NCBI RefSeq assembly: GCF_963422355.1
Contig: NC_085085.1
Span: 6,307,233 to 6,371,232 of the forward strand
DNA length: 64,000 bases
Source: Corticium candelabrum
Taxonomy: Eukaryota; Porifera; Homoscleromorpha; Homosclerophorida; Plakinidae
Reading direction: 5' to 3'
In this document: piece after piece, positions 1 through 11,495 of the stretch
How positions within the stretch are numbered: the stretch's first letter is position 1
Layout: each line of letters opens with the position of its first letter
Translations under genes and position numbers: made by a program
The notes under the pieces: model-generated
Told to the model about the DNA's origin: nothing
The model's input: only the letters and a program-made list of their open reading frames with translations
Database searches by the model: none

Positions 1-190
1 GAAAACAGATCTTCATAACCACTCAACAACTGATGTAATGTGAGGCTTTCCTCAGGACTCAGAGCTGAATCCGACCAATCAAATTGCTTTAAGAATTCTG
101 CATTCAGTGTTTCTGGTGCCTTTTTCTCCGGACCCTCACTCAGTCCACAAGCTGCAATAGACTTCACATCAACATCGCACAGTTCGCCTG
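1..190 (-). pseudogene. Start of pol (protease-RT linker), Ty3/gypsy, cut by window edge
   Basis: On the minus strand, the sequence left of about position 190 continues the retrotransposon polyprotein in a different frame from the gag-protease ORF. It reads through a linker with FDWSDSALSP and a segment ending in YEDLFS. This matches in layout the FNWAEIRLSP...RQLFSK segment just before RT in the + strand element near 61320-61400. Protease and pol are therefore separated by a one-nucleotide frame change near 180-200. In the + strand copy the same stretch is read in one frame, so here the change is either an inactivating indel or an assembly error. Most of pol lies outside the window. Confidence 0.6.
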
Positions 191-1819
191 CCTTGTGCCC
201 TTCCACAATCGTCTTGGGCCATCCAGGATTAATAGTTCAACTGGTATGGTTTCATCACCCTGTTGCTTCACTTCTACTAAACCTCGAGCAACATGTACTC
301 CTGTTCTCTCAATAAATAGGGTATCTGGCTCCATTAGCCAAGTTCCAGGCTCTACACTGCCAGTTCCTTCATGAACAACTTTAGCTTTAGCAATTATTCG
401 TTCTCCTGCTCCCTCCAAGTGTTCATCCAGCACCACACTAAATTTTGATCGTCGTAGTGGTGTGGAAAGCTCAGCTACACCTCCGCTCCACTCTAAGCGT
501 TTTTGAGCCAAATCCAGGATCATTCCATGGTCTAGCAGAAAATCTGACCCAATTATGGGACAAGTGTCAAATTGTACCACAACAAACTTGTGCATGGTAT
601 GCCAGTGGCCTATTTTCACCTCTATGCTCACTTGTCCAATCACTTCCAATGGATCTCCTGTTACTGTTGTCAACTTGAGTTCTTGACCTGAAGGAAAAGA
701 TGACGTTGCTGTTTGGTCTACCATGTGGTCAGGAACAATAGAGACTACTGCTCCTGTGTCTACTAAGCAAGAAGCATTGTTGTGGTTTAGCTCAAGATTG
801 AGCATCAATGACGTCTCCGTTACACCTGCAACAACATTCACTTGACTACGTTGACCACGCCCTCTCACAACACCTACTGCTGTAGACTGACTTCTACCCT
901 CTGATTGATGAGGCAACGTGAATCTTCGTCCTGCTGCTGATTGCTGCATCCGTTGAGGGCAATCACGAGCTAAGTGCCCAGTCTCATTGCAAACAAAACA
1001 TGGTCCGATTGTAACTTGTTTACAATTGCTGCGGAGATGTCCTTCGTCACCACAAGCAAAACAGCGACGTCCCGCCTTTTGTTGCTGCTGCCGCATGGGA
1101 ACTACACGCTTGGAATCTGGAGTGACGGACGCACCGACTACACTCACCGACTGCAACGCTTGCTCAATCCGATCCAGCCGTTCCGCCAAGCTCACATCAA
1201 TACTCGCATGATCTGCAATCGCTCGAACTTGACCATCCGTCCGCTTTCCGAGTTTCCTCCGCTCTAACAACATCAATTCGCGTGCTCTGATCACCGCCGC
1301 CTGAAAACTCGCCTCAGGGTGTAGGTCCAACTCACCGGCAACGGACGGTGCGTTGTCGATCAAACCTTCGACGAAGCGATCCATCAACTGCTGGTCACGC
1401 AGCTCTGCTGCCAAATTCGGCATCGCCTTCGTCAAAAGAGTCTCCAAATCTTGCGCATACACCTCCAGTGCCTCAGACGACTTCCAACAGCGAGACATAA
1501 ATTGTCGACGTGCGAGACGACGACTCTCAATCGTAGTAGGCGAAAACACGCGCTTGAGATGGGTCGTAAGCTCCGCATAGTTTCCTTTCTGCTCCGCCGT
1601 CATCTGTCGATAGACAGCATACGCCCTTCCCTTCAGAAGAGTCGGTAACAACCGTAGTTTCATGTCAGCGTCCCAACCATTTGCCGTCGCAGTAAGATCG
1701 AAACGCTCCACCCACATCTCAACATCTCCATCCTCAAATTTCTCTGGAACAGATACTACACGTTGTAGGAGCTGAGCCTGCTGGACTGCTTGCTGTCCCT
1801 CCTCCTGTTGTTGAGCCAT
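164..1819 (-). CDS. Ty3/gypsy retrotransposon Gag-protease polyprotein
   Basis: This 551-residue intact ORF is read right to left. Residues about 30-210 form a retrotransposon Gag capsid-like region, with conserved segments such as ERFDLTATANGWD, LLKGRAYAVY and VFSPTTIESRRLARRQF. Two CCHC zinc knuckles follow (CFACGDEGHLRSNC and CFVCNETGHLARDC), the usual Gag RNA-binding nucleocapsid. Near residue 350 an aspartic protease active site, LVDTGAVVSIVP, is followed by a flap-type region and IIGSDFLLDHG. Gag packages the RNA and the protease processes the polyprotein. The ATG at 1819 is preferred because it begins MAQQQEEGQQA just downstream of a plausible LTR and primer site. The + strand element at 59.6-64 kb encodes the same domain order with recognisable similarity, so the two are members of related families. 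Confidence 0.9.
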   Translation of the reverse strand: MAQQQEEGQQAVQQAQLLQRVVSVPEKFEDGDVEMWVERFDLTATANGWDADMKLRLLPTLLKGRAYAVYRQMTAEQKGNYAELTTHLKRVFSPTTIESRRLARRQFMSRCWKSSEALEVYAQDLETLLTKAMPNLAAELRDQQLMDRFVEGLIDNAPSVAGELDLHPEASFQAAVIRARELMLLERRKLGKRTDGQVRAIADHASIDVSLAERLDRIEQALQSVSVVGASVTPDSKRVVPMRQQQQKAGRRCFACGDEGHLRSNCKQVTIGPCFVCNETGHLARDCPQRMQQSAAGRRFTLPHQSEGRSQSTAVGVVRGRGQRSQVNVVAGVTETSLMLNLELNHNNASCLVDTGAVVSIVPDHMVDQTATSSFPSGQELKLTTVTGDPLEVIGQVSIEVKIGHWHTMHKFVVVQFDTCPIIGSDFLLDHGMILDLAQKRLEWSGGVAELSTPLRRSKFSVVLDEHLEGAGERIIAKAKVVHEGTGSVEPGTWLMEPDTLFIERTGVHVARGLVEVKQQGDETIPVELLILDGPRRLWKGTRQANCAMLM

Positions 1820-1878
1820 ACAATCACGAAAGAAACGATAACGTACAGTACTTACAAATCCACTTGCGTGCTAACACC

Positions 1879-2143
1879 TGGCGCGTGTGACAGCGAGCCG
1901 TAGTAACGCCTGGCGAATGAACTCCCGCCGCTTCAGAACTAAACGTAGCTCCTGTCTCTGTCTACACTCCTGTCACCACTAGTAACAGGTTGCCCATAGC
2001 ACGTCTCTCGAATGGGTCCTGCTACTTGACGGGATGGCCGTAACACACACACCACGAGTCTATTGTCTCGGACTCACGTTTACATAATCGCGCAACGTGT
2101 CTACAATACTCTAGCTCCTCCCAACATTCTTATGTTACTAACA
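1879..2143 (-). repeat. Probable LTR of the minus-strand Ty3/gypsy element
   Basis: Read on the minus strand, a segment starting TGTTAGTAACATAAG at 2143 and ending GCGCCA at 1879 lies just upstream of gag. It has the canonical TG...CA ends. It is followed by GGTGTTAGCACGCAAGTGG, which could hold a primer-binding site. The + strand element's putative LTR begins with a similar string (GTTAGTATGACATCATGAC). The partner LTR is outside the window, so no LTR-LTR comparison is possible and the ends are tentative. Confidence 0.4.
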
Positions 2144-3763
2144 CGCCCAGATATGTTTCAGTAGCCTAATTGTTATGTTCACAAACAATTCACATCTTGA
2201 TAAACCAGTAGACCCAGGCAGTTATACGGCCCGATTTATTGACCGGTCAATATGTAGCGGAAGTGGGATATGTCATTTATTGTAAGCGAATACTGGACAC
2301 TGATTGGCGCAGACGAAGCTGGGGTGCTACAAATCTACATAAACGTTTGCCGCAATTCCCACACTGCCAGCTATTGCTTTTCTCCCCTAGCTAACCAAGA
2401 TGGGTATCTGGGCGCTATCTCAGAGCAAACCCGACAGATGTACGCTAGGAACGTTTAAAAACTTAGAAAGTGAATGGACCGTTTCAAGAATTTCGTCTTC
2501 CAAATGAAAGGTTTTTTTTTCGGCGCCATCATATCACGTCAGCCATACAATCGTGTTCCCGGAAATGGTCTCTCTGTTGTTTCCGTCGCTCCAAGAACAG
2601 TGGAAACCGTCGTGCTACTTTCAGACTGTGTACGTATACAGACTGACCTTCTTTTCGTGCGATGTAATTCCATCCGGGTTTTGTGAGATTGTTGGCGTTA
2701 GGGTAATGGACGCTGTCGTCGATCGTGTTCTAACAGTTTACGAAGCACTCATCAGTACGCAGGGACACTTTCCGCGAACTCCCTCGATCACCGGACCTCG
2801 TTATGTCGGCTGCGCACTACGCTGCGCATTACAGCTGCCGTTTTAATCTATCTAAACTCTAGCTACCGGTATTTGCATGGTTTCGCATTTAGTATTACAA
2901 ATCGGCACACATCCTAGATAGTCTGCATTTCCGATTGTCTGTTTTTTTCCTCTCCAGTGAGTACACTAAGAGGTCTAGGAGTGAATAGCGTAGGATCGGT
3001 CTTGTGCGTGTACACACTTGATTAATATCCGGGTATTGTTTTCATCCTGGTTACGTCCGTCTCATTCCCGCGTTCGTGATGTCGTTTGGAAATCACTGGG
3101 GAACGAATGAGACTTATATCTACGTCAAGAAAGCCCAAATCCTGTCGTGCGTGGTCATTTCGGAAGAACTGAACGGACGTTGTCTGCAAAATATGATGAA
3201 TCATTTGTTGAACGTCCTTCGCTTTGTGATGAATCATTTTCTGTGTCCAAGAGCAAAGAGAAGACTAAGCGGGTACGACAGGAATACGAATGTTGCGAAG
3301 TTGGAACTAGCGTATTGATATCAGTGTGGAAGGAGGAGTGAGTGCAAGCTAGGGTACGTACAGCGCACTTAGATTGCACTTGGGACAAAGTACATATGGT
3401 GTCAATGTGAACGGTTATAAAAGTGAAAGCTAACTATCTTGTAAGTAAATTTGGTGCACCTAGGCAGCAGAGTGAACACCCAGACTGTCTCTCTGTCTCA
3501 TTGTCCGTTTGTCTGTCGTCCTGTACTTGTTTTAGTGTGCCGTAGCCAAATAATAATTAAGTCTGCATTGAACCTTCACAGAATATTCTATTGAAAATGT
3601 TGTACACGTACCAGTCATTGACTTTGTGGCATACTATATCCTTTACTAAGTGTCACTGCATATTGCTCTCAAACGTTTATTTCCAATTGTGCGTACTTAT
3701 GTGACAGTCTAAACAAATATTAATTAACTTGCGTTTATGTGACAGTCTAAACAAACTACACTA
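2144..3763. other. Intergenic, no recognisable gene
   Basis: Only short open frames occur here (all under about 100 codons), with no recognisable domains, no splice-linked chain and no similarity I can see to the rest of the window. A 25-30 bp direct duplication containing TTATGTGACAGTCTAAACAAA occurs twice near 3700-3756, immediately left of the Tc1/mariner element. Confidence 0.5.
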
Positions 3764-4747
3764 CAGTCTGCGTCAAAACTATTGACACATTTCCGGTTTA
3801 CTTGTACTATTTTTGGAAAGTTTTCTTGTTTTGCTATTTATTAAGAAACCGCGCCAAATTTTTCTCAAACAGCTGAAAATTAGTCACAAGAGCTATTCCA
3901 TAGTATACGCATCTGCATAGAGAATTTTTCCATCATGAAACGAGTTATGAAAGACAACACCACGATATTCTGTCACTCTACCGCTCCAGTAATAGGAAGC
4001 CATCTAAGATCTGCCAACTTTTTCCGTGTTTCTCGCTCTACTGTTTACTGAACTCTCCAAAGACTGGACACTGGAGAAGAAATTTAAAGCAGAACTTCCC
4101 GTGGAAGACCAAAAACTAGCTGAAAACTATCGGACAGCTTCAATTAGTGAACATGATGCAACAAGGAACAACAAATCAGCAAACAAACTTGCACATCAGC
4201 TTGCAGCGCGGGAAGTTGTCTTCATGCAGTTCTTCCACCAGCAGAAAAACTTCACAACGCAAGTATCGCTACACGATGTGTAAAAATTAAAATTTCGCTG
4301 CTAGTGAAGCTAGAAACGAGACTCTGTGCGTCACGGTTTCTCGATTGGCCCGCCAGCTCACCAGATTTTGTACGAAGTAGAAAACTTCATCAAGTGGCGT
4401 GTTAAGCTTCATAGGCCTCAAAACGTTCATGAACTGGAAGACGCAATCCAGGCAGAATGGCACTTGCTCACGCCTTGTGGTCTGTTGCCGCTGAATCAAC
4501 ATCTAGCCGAATGCGCCTTTGTCTAGAGCTAGGGTAGAATGCTATCAAACAATGAAAGGAAGACACAAGCTACTGATGCGCACTTGTGAGTTTGTCTAGA
4601 GAAGTAAGTCCAGCAAACCTACAAACATATACAATAGTTCTCTTCTATCTAAAAACGTACATGACCTGAAAACGAATGCGTTTCTGCTCACGCCACCCAT
4701 GGCCACGCCTCCAAGCATAAATGTGTCAATAGTTTTGACGTGGACTG
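3764..4747 (+). mobile_element. Degenerate Tc1/mariner transposon with TIRs and TA target site
   Basis: The left end begins CAGTCTGCGTCAAAACTATT at 3764. The right end, read in reverse complement from 4747, begins CAGTCCACGTCAAAACTATT. Both continue with GACACATTT, giving near-perfect terminal inverted repeats of about 29 bp with two mismatches. Each is flanked by TA (3762-3763 and 4748-4749), the target duplication of the Tc1/mariner superfamily. Inside, around 4035-4120, a broken frame reads SRSTVY, then LQRLDTGEE, then SRGRPKTS with stops between, which is the signature of a Tc1-type N-terminal helix-turn-helix region. At 984 bp with many stops the element is inactive. Confidence 0.8.
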
Positions 4748-4749
4748 TA

Positions 4750-5080
4750 GTCTCTTGACAACACTTGCCAAGACAGACAGATGGACAGCCAGACAAAGAG
4801 ACAGAGAGACGACAGATCTAGGAAAACAGATTAATAGATAAAGAGACAGGGAGGCAGACAGACAGTCCAGTGTAGTTCATGGTGACTCAGTTGGTGCTAT
4901 TAGTAGCTCTGGTAGCTTATTGCCAACTGTTTGACTCTTAGTTGTAGTTAGGGACCTCTTGGGTCCCAGTTGTCTTAGAACTAGCTGAATTTTAGCATAT
5001 TGTAGACTGTAATTATGTCTTCTGTAAAAATGTGTTGACAAACAGACAGACAGGCAGACAGACAGACAGATTGTGAATGC
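4750..5080. repeat. (GACA)-type imperfect microsatellite tracts
   Basis: Two clusters of GACA/GACAG-like repeats are visible, about 4755-4870 and 5038-5070, separated by unique sequence. Similar tracts form the 3' tails of the LINE-like copies at about 11160, 11475 and 12897, so these could mark tails of older copies whose bodies are no longer recognisable. Confidence 0.6.
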
Positions 5081-5150
5081 AATGGCGGCCATTTGAAAAA
5101 CGGAGCTTGATGTTTGACTTGCCAACTTGATTCGTGTGCTAACTATCACA

Positions 5151-8100
5151 ATGGAAAAGTGCCGTTTTGAATCTTGTAACTACTCAGGCACTGTACAATG
5201 AGTTTTGAGACATATTTGTCAAGTACACAACACTAACGAAGTTCCGGACAAATTCATCAATCCTTTGAATCTCCATCGGTGCTGACATTGCTCTCAATGG
5301 TCCCTAAAGTTGGGTCAACAGGTAAGTCAATGCAGAAACGTGATAAACTTCCATCCGAGTGTTCATTCCTGCTAATTTCGTCACCACCTGAAAACAGCAC
5401 ATCGAATGACGACAACACACTGGTTTTGACACCTGTTCAACTTACTGACGATGAAGCTACGACCGATAAAGAATCCAATTATTCGTGATCTTAATGACCC
5501 GGAAACGGCAGCACAGTGGTTCATTCAGATGATACCTGTCGAAACTATCATGAAGGCTAGACCACCAAGAACTGTGCGAAAGATCAACTCTTCGTTAGGT
5601 CATGTTTTCAAAATTGTTTCTTGAGAAGACAAAGAAAATCCCAACAACGAGCTAGCATGGAAGCTCTACTTTCTGATTCCCCGTATGATCCTCAATTATG
5701 GTTTTATCGCTAGAGTTGGCAAATCAGGTCAACATAACGTCAGTGAAATTCACAGTAAATTTCTGAGTTGACAATGGGAAGACATTCTTCGATTTGACAC
5801 GCCCAGTGGAGATAAACATAAAAGCAATAATGCTACTAATGGGAGATCAGCTGCTCTTCAACTTGTGAAATGTGGAGAACTTTCGCGAGCTGCCCGCATA
5901 GTACTAGCACTGGTTTAGCATCTCCAACGTACGATACCGCACAGAAGTTGAGGTCCAAGCACCCCTCTGCTACAACATTGCCTAATATGGAATTCACTCC
6001 TCCCACTCAGTCAATTAGCTTGTCTAAAGAGGTGCTATTTCGTGCTATCCGTCAATCTCCACGAGGTTCTGGCTGTGTTATATCAGGATGGCACTTTGAC
6101 CATTTTAAATCCCTGATTGAGAATGATCATATGGCTGATATCTTTCATTTTGCTTGTTCAATCATTGCTAGTGGTGCTCTGCCAACTACAATTACAAAGT
6201 TAATGTCATCTGCATGCTTGATCGCCTTACCAATGCAAAAATGGGGACGTCCAGCCCATTGCAATTAGAGAGTGTCTTTGTTTTATCACTGCTAGAGCAA
6301 TATGCCTTCAGACAAAAAAGACTTGGAAAGACACTTTAGACTTATTGAACATGGTGTGTCTACAGAATGTGGTCCAGAGTTGCTTTACCATCACATAGCA
6401 CTGTCTTTAGAATCTCATCCGGACTGGGTGGTTTGAAATCTGATGTGAGGAACACGTTCAATTCCATCGATAGAAGTCATGTCATGAAAGAAGTGTCATT
6501 CTCATTGCCAAGCATTTCCAACCACGTCAGGCAGATGTATAATGGCGTTAGCTCTTTAGTATTTGGTTGTCGTGATGGTCCTGTGATTATTCCATCTAAA
6601 GTTGGAGTTCACCAAGGTGACCCTGTGGGTCCTGCTCTTTTTTCCTTCGCTATTCACCGTATCCTCGACAACTTACAGGATTCTAACCCAGAGATCACAG
6701 TTCTCGCTTATCTGGATGATGTTTTCCTATGGGTAATCCCAACAAAGTTTTGATTGCACTAAACAGCTTGAAAAGTCATTCTTCTCTGTTGGTTTACAAA
6801 TAGCTGATAACAAATGTGAGTTGTATAGTCAAAATGATACAAATATCTCAAACATCCGTTCATCATGTGAAATACCTATAAAGTGACAGGAGATGATTAT
6901 TCTTGGTATACCAATCGGCCAGGATTTGTATCAATCATCATCTTGCTGTAACTCTGTTAAATCAGTCATTCCTTTGTGTAGCCAGTTAGTACATGTTGCT
7001 GACTTGCAAAGCTCACTTCTGTTGCTCAGATACTGCCATGTGCCCAGGCTTAACCACTCCAGTAGAACAATATCACCAGACGTGCTACAACCAGTTGCTA
7101 TTGCTCATGACATCCAAACAAGAGATTGCTTCTCTCAACTTCTAGGATATGATGGTTTACCAGAAATGGCATGGAGACAAGCTACCCTTCAAATCAGGCT
7201 TGGCAGGTTTGGCATGACATCTGCATCTGCTTTATCGAATGCTTTCATTGCTTCTCTGGCTCATTCCATTTTAGAATTACCCTTACGTTATCCATGCTTG
7301 CATGATGCGTGCCAATCACTGATGAAGTCTCCATCTGGATCTCTTGATGAAGCTCTTGTAAACTTAAAAGTCCTTTCCTTCTGACAAGAGCTTGTCTGAT
7401 TTGATATCAGGGCAGAAGAAAATTCGAAAACGGTTGAACTTCTCACATGCAAAATTTAAAATCACTACAATTTTGGAAGAAGTCTTTACTGGTCGTGATT
7501 CAGCTAGACTCAGGTCACTATAAGGTAATGGGGCTGGGGCATGGATCAATGCAGTTTCTGCCTCACAGAGTTTTGCATTGAACTCTTGTTGCAAATTTTG
7601 TTTGGCGAGCTTTGTTAGGCTAGGTCTGCCTATCTTCCCTTGAAAGGTGATTGTGGAGCAGCAATTGATAACAGTGGATACCACCTAATCACATGCAAAA
7701 CAGGTGGTGGTCCTGTCTGGTCACACGAGTCAATAGCTACGGTATGGTCCGAATGCCTCAGAGATCTTCACATACTTCATCGCAGGGAGCTGAAAAATTG
7801 ATATTCAAATAGCAATAATAGACCGGACATTACAGTTCAGACTGTTCTTGATGCACAGTCTGGTGCCAGCTTTGATTTAGACATGGCCTTGGCACACCCA
7901 CGGAGTTCTGATGTATTCCCGAGATCTGCTGATACAGATGGTGCCGGTGCTTTGAGACAGGAAGAAAGTAAGAAAATTAAATACAGCTCCGAAACGAAAG
8001 TAGGTGGTATCTCTGTCAAAATGATACCTCTTGTCATGGAACATTTCAGCAGATGGGATTTGGATGGTCTCAAATATCTACAACATCTGTCTAAATCATC

Positions 8101-8252
8101 TGTTGATGAATTAGGGAAACCAAACCCAAGTGAATTCTTAGACCACTGGAGAAAAATATTCTCCGTTCAACTACAGAAATGTAATAGTAACACCATCATC
8201 AAGAAGGTCTCCTCACTGTCTAATGAAGATGAAAGCCTCAGCAAAGTAGACC
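5151..8252 (+). pseudogene. LINE-like retroelement: C2H2 finger, reverse transcriptase, endonuclease-like domain (decayed)
   Basis: At 5151 a reading starting MEKCRFESCNYSG... and continuing LRHICQVH after an in-frame stop at 5199 looks like a C2H2 zinc finger. A broken linker follows (WKLYFLIPRMIL, then RVGKSG near 5650-5730). The RT region spans about 5830-7380: KSDVRNTFNSIDRSHV, GVHQGDPVGPALFSFAI (about 6604-6654) and the catalytic YLDD at 6709-6720. Further on are CKTGGGPVWSH near 7700 and WSECLRDLH near 7745. An endonuclease-like region is at about 7860-8080 (SFDLDMALAHPRSSD..., EESKKIKY, PLVMEHFSRW). The D...E-x-K spacing resembles a PD-(D/E)XK fold as in restriction-like endonuclease LINEs; that is inference. 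Stops and frame changes throughout make it a dead copy. Confidence 0.75.
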
Positions 8253-11015
8253 CAGGGTTCTGCCCACGGTGGTCGGTGGTGGTCGGGCCCGACCATCACC
8301 TCCCAGACGCCGACCACCATGGCACAGATGCCGACCATCATGTTCAATTTGATGTATTTCAGATTTTCTAACAAATAATTACAACGATTGTGTCATGTGA
8401 TGTCTGTGGTGCACTTCGCGAGGCAGCCCACATCTACGTAAATCCTCTTCGAGTCGATCGTTTCATTTTCAACTTCTGTCTGGACGTTGTGTCGACAGTC
8501 GTCACCTTGAACCTGGTCCTTCCTTCCCGTATGTTCAAAATATTAATTAATATTACCTATATGTTCACTGCAAAGTTCTGGTAAAGGTCCGGTTTGTCTA
8601 TCCTGCGATACTTTGGGACTCATAGCGGTCCTCCGAACAAGAAGAGAAAGGAAATGATTGTTGACGAGTTGGACGACTGTAGTGATAGCAACATCTCACC
8701 AGGTGTCGAGTCAATCGACGACGTGGGTGACCGCGGCGTGACAGATTCTCATTCAGAAAGTAGTTTCTGCAGCGGCACTTCGAAATCAAGCACTTCTAAG
8801 CAGTCTACCCAATTCAATACGGATTGGTTAGTGGGCAGAAGTTGGCTAAGGTATACTGCAGAAGTTGGAATGACGTGCTTTTTGTGTGTGAAACACAAAC
8901 AACGCTCTTTCAATAACGATATATGGACTACTAGTCGACCGTGCCAGAGGATTCGTTTACAAAGTGTCATGAAGCACGAACAAAGTGCAGCTCACAGGAA
9001 CAGTGTTCCACGGGAAGCTGCTGCTGCATTGAGAACAGGCATTGCATCAGCTGTGAATCTTGCAGTTCCAGCAAGAGGAATCGAAAAAGCTTTTTCTTGT
9101 CTGTACTTTCTTGCAAAGAAAAGAATAGCACATACAACGAACTTTGAACCATTGCTGGATTTGTTCGGATTTCTGGGAATGAACATCAAAGGAATGCTTG
9201 GTACTGCAAAAATGCAACCTACACGTCAGATAAGTCTATCCAGGACATGTTGTATGTTATTTCTGAAGTCTTATAAACAAAAATTTTAGACGATTTGAAG
9301 TCATCCAAGCACTTTGCTTTACAATTTGATGAAACATCGGATTGTACAACAACAGAGCAGTTGGCGGTGCATGGACGGTTTGTCGACGAAGAGAGCGGAT
9401 TATTGAGGTCGCACTATTTGAAAATTATTGACGTCTTACAGCCTGAAAGTACTGATGGAGCAGCAGTCAATGAGTCTTATGACGCATCTATTACTTTAAG
9501 TGCAGAAACTATAACAAAACGAATTATTGAATACACTGATGTCGCACAGTTGGACATGACAAAGCTGAAAGGGATTGGGACTGATGGCGCTGCCACAATG
9601 ACAGGTGTTTGCAATGGTGTTGTCACTCGGTTGAAGGCTGTCTCACCATCATCAATCGGAGTCCACTGCCCAGCACATAGGCTTAGTTTAGCTGCTTCGC
9701 AAGCTGAAAATGCGGTTCCCTATGTAAGAAAGTTTAATATCGTTATTTGTCAGATATTTGATTCCTTTGACAACAGCCGTGTCAGAACAGCTGGCTTGCG
9801 TACGGTACAAAGTCTTCTTCAGGAAAAGGCAGGCTGACTGCACCTTTCACAACGCGATGGCTGTGTCACGACAAATGTGTCCAAAAGCTCAAGTCTTCGT
9901 TCACGTCCATTGTGTTGAGTCTCCAGAGAGAAGGTGAAGAAAGATCAGATGCGAAAGCTGTGGGGCTGGCGAGGATGATCTGCGAATATCGCTTCGTGTG
10001 TACCATGCTTTTGATGTGTGACACTCTACCAGTAATTTTCTCATCTATCAGGATGTTTCCAATATGATCAATGTGACTGCAGCATTATACCAAGCATGTT
10101 GTCTTCCACCCTCACATCATTGGAGCAATTGACTGTCTCTGACGGTTTCAATTTGCAAAATCTGCCAGCATTCCTCGAGCAGCTTGAAACGTCAGGCATA
10201 GAAATTAAGAAAGTCGCCAACTTAGACGAAGATTACTTCTTAATAAGTGTGCGAAGGCCTTTTCTGCAATTCTTGGTCATAAATTTGCAAGCGAGGTTTG
10301 CTGAAAAGTCCATCCTGGCATCATTTAATGTCTTCAACCCGAAAAGATTGCCTGCAATCATGAACAAATCAAGCAAAAGTCAAACTGACAAACCAATGGC
10401 TTACGGCAACAACGAAATTGAACTTCTTTCCTCTCAATTTAGTGAAGCTCTCCCTTCAAGTTCATCGGCAGAAGTCCTCAGCGAGTGGAGTGTCTACAAA
10501 CAGTATGGAGAACTGCTCTGAAATGAGTTTGGGTCAAATCATCACTGACCTTAGTACCGATACAACGAAGGGCAGAATCTTCCCCAACATGACGACTCTG
10601 GCCAAGATTTGCAGAGTGATTCCAATACATACAACAAATGTAGAAAGAACATTCTCGCAGATGAAACTCATCAAAACGCGAGTCAGAAATAGAATGAATG
10701 AGAAGACTTTGGATGCGCTACTATGAATAGAAATTGAAGGCCCAGCAGACGTTCATGATTTCCCCGTTGGAATAGCGGTTGAACTGTGGTCGAAAAGGAA
10801 AAACCTGTGGATTTCATTGTTGTAACTAAACTGTGTGACACTGTGTCTGTGTGTCTTGTGTCTGAGTCAGCCTCAGGGTCAAGTACAATAAAAGACTAAT
10901 TAGTAATTTAATTATAGACTCAGACACTCTGACTCGTGTACTGTACCACGTGTGACCACGCCTCTTCAAGCCCGCAAACTCCGGCCACCATCCACTTTTT
11001 TCTGAGCAGAACCCC
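8253..11015 (+). mobile_element. hAT-superfamily DNA transposon inserted in the LINE-like element
   Basis: The left end is CAGGGTTCTGC (8253-8263). The right end read in reverse is CGGGGTTCTGC (11006-11016), giving short TIRs of about 11 bp typical of hAT. GTAGACC occurs immediately outside both ends (8246-8252 and 11016-11022); the 8-mers are GTAGACCC and GTAGACCA, fitting the 8-bp hAT target duplication. Removing the insertion rejoins the host LINE frame, which then ends at a TAA at 11037. Subterminal GGTCGG/CCGACCA motifs, including the palindrome GGTCGGGCCCGACC, cluster within the first 90 bp and could be transposase-binding sites. Confidence 0.8.
8594..10726 (+). pseudogene. hAT transposase (ZBED/TTF-type finger, RNase-H-like core, dimerisation domain), broken
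   Basis: The N-terminal part (8594-9190) begins SILRYFGTHSGPPNKKRK. It carries a TTF/BED-like finger, with W and L residues, then GMTCFLCVKHKQ and H-x-S-x-x-H (KHEQSAAHR). The central part (9295-9837) has ALQFDETSD, GIGTDGAATMTG and VHCPAHRLSLAASQA, typical of the hAT catalytic core. The C-terminal part (10418-10726) has VIPIHTTNVERTFSQMKLIK and NRMNEKTLDALL, the hATC dimerisation signature. The frames are joined only through a frameshift near 9190, an in-frame TAA near 9275, and further breaks between 9837 and 10420. The protein is not expressible as it stands. Closest family by motif is the ZMYM/KIAA-type hAT lineage, which I name tentatively. Confidence 0.85.
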
Positions 11016-11175
11016 GTAGACCAGTTGTTTGCTAGATAAATGACTGCTAGTGATGGTCCTTTTGAGGACCAGACTATCTTTTAGGTTTATTTTCATGTAG
11101 TAAGAACTAAATCATTGATAGCTTGTTATTGTAGTTATCATTGTTCAAAATATATGTATTGACAGACAGACAGAG
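11016..11175 (+). mobile_element. 3' end of the split LINE-like element: stop, stem-loop, (GACA) tail
   Basis: To the right of the hAT target duplication the LINE frame resumes for a few codons and stops at TAA (11037-11039). Fifteen bases later is a perfect 7-bp hairpin, TGGTCCT-tttg-AGGACCA (11054-11071). About 90 bases on, AAAATATATGTATTGACAGA (about 11147 on) leads into a (GACA) tract. The same order recurs in the other two copies, which marks this as the element's 3' UTR. Confidence 0.65.
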
Positions 11176-11180
11176 ACAGA

Positions 11181-11495
11181 CTGTTGGGGAGAGAAAGCTG
11201 AAGACTATTTGAAGAAACTGTCACAGCTATCAATAGACGAAGATGGAAAGCCAAATGCATCAACCTTCAAGACATACTGGAGATCTGTGTTTTCTGTGTG
11301 TCTACAACGATCAAATGCTAGAGTGATTGACAGAAAAATAAAGAAGATTGTTTCAAGAGACAGCAACATAAACATAAATAGTTGTAGGTAGAACCAAGCC
11401 CTATTGGCTTGGGTAGTATTCAGTTGCTTTGCTTAGATGGTGTATAATAGTTCAATGTTTGAAAATATATGTATTGACAGACAGACAGACAGACA
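11181..11495 (+). mobile_element. Second, 5'-truncated copy of the LINE-like 3' end
   Basis: This copy starts directly after the previous (GACA) tract, in a frame reading WGEKAEDYLKKLSQLS and then DEDGKPNASTFKTYWR and VCLQRSNARVIDRKIKK. It aligns with LSKSSVDELGKPNPSEFLDH and QLQKCNSNTIIKK of the first copy (about 8088-8210). The stop is at 11389. A 7-bp perfect stem CCAAGCC-ctatt-GGCTTGG follows at 11394-11412. The 3' UTR ends with GAAAATATATGTATTGACAG and a (GACA)n tail near 11475-11495. Confidence 0.7.

Noticed and set aside
1860..1879. A tRNA-Leu primer site for the minus-strand Ty3/gypsy element
   Set aside because: GGTGTTAGCACGCAAGTGG resembles the tRNA-Leu site of the other element but has an insertion and mismatches, so I do not assign the tRNA.
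2474..2846. Two overlapping ORFs of 70-97 codons as a small gene
   Set aside because: No domain, no codon signal, no neighbouring exons; lengths are as expected by chance.
5279..5488. 69-codon ORF as an independent gene
   Set aside because: It lies between the zinc-finger start and RT region of the LINE-like element and is best explained as part of its degenerate ORF.
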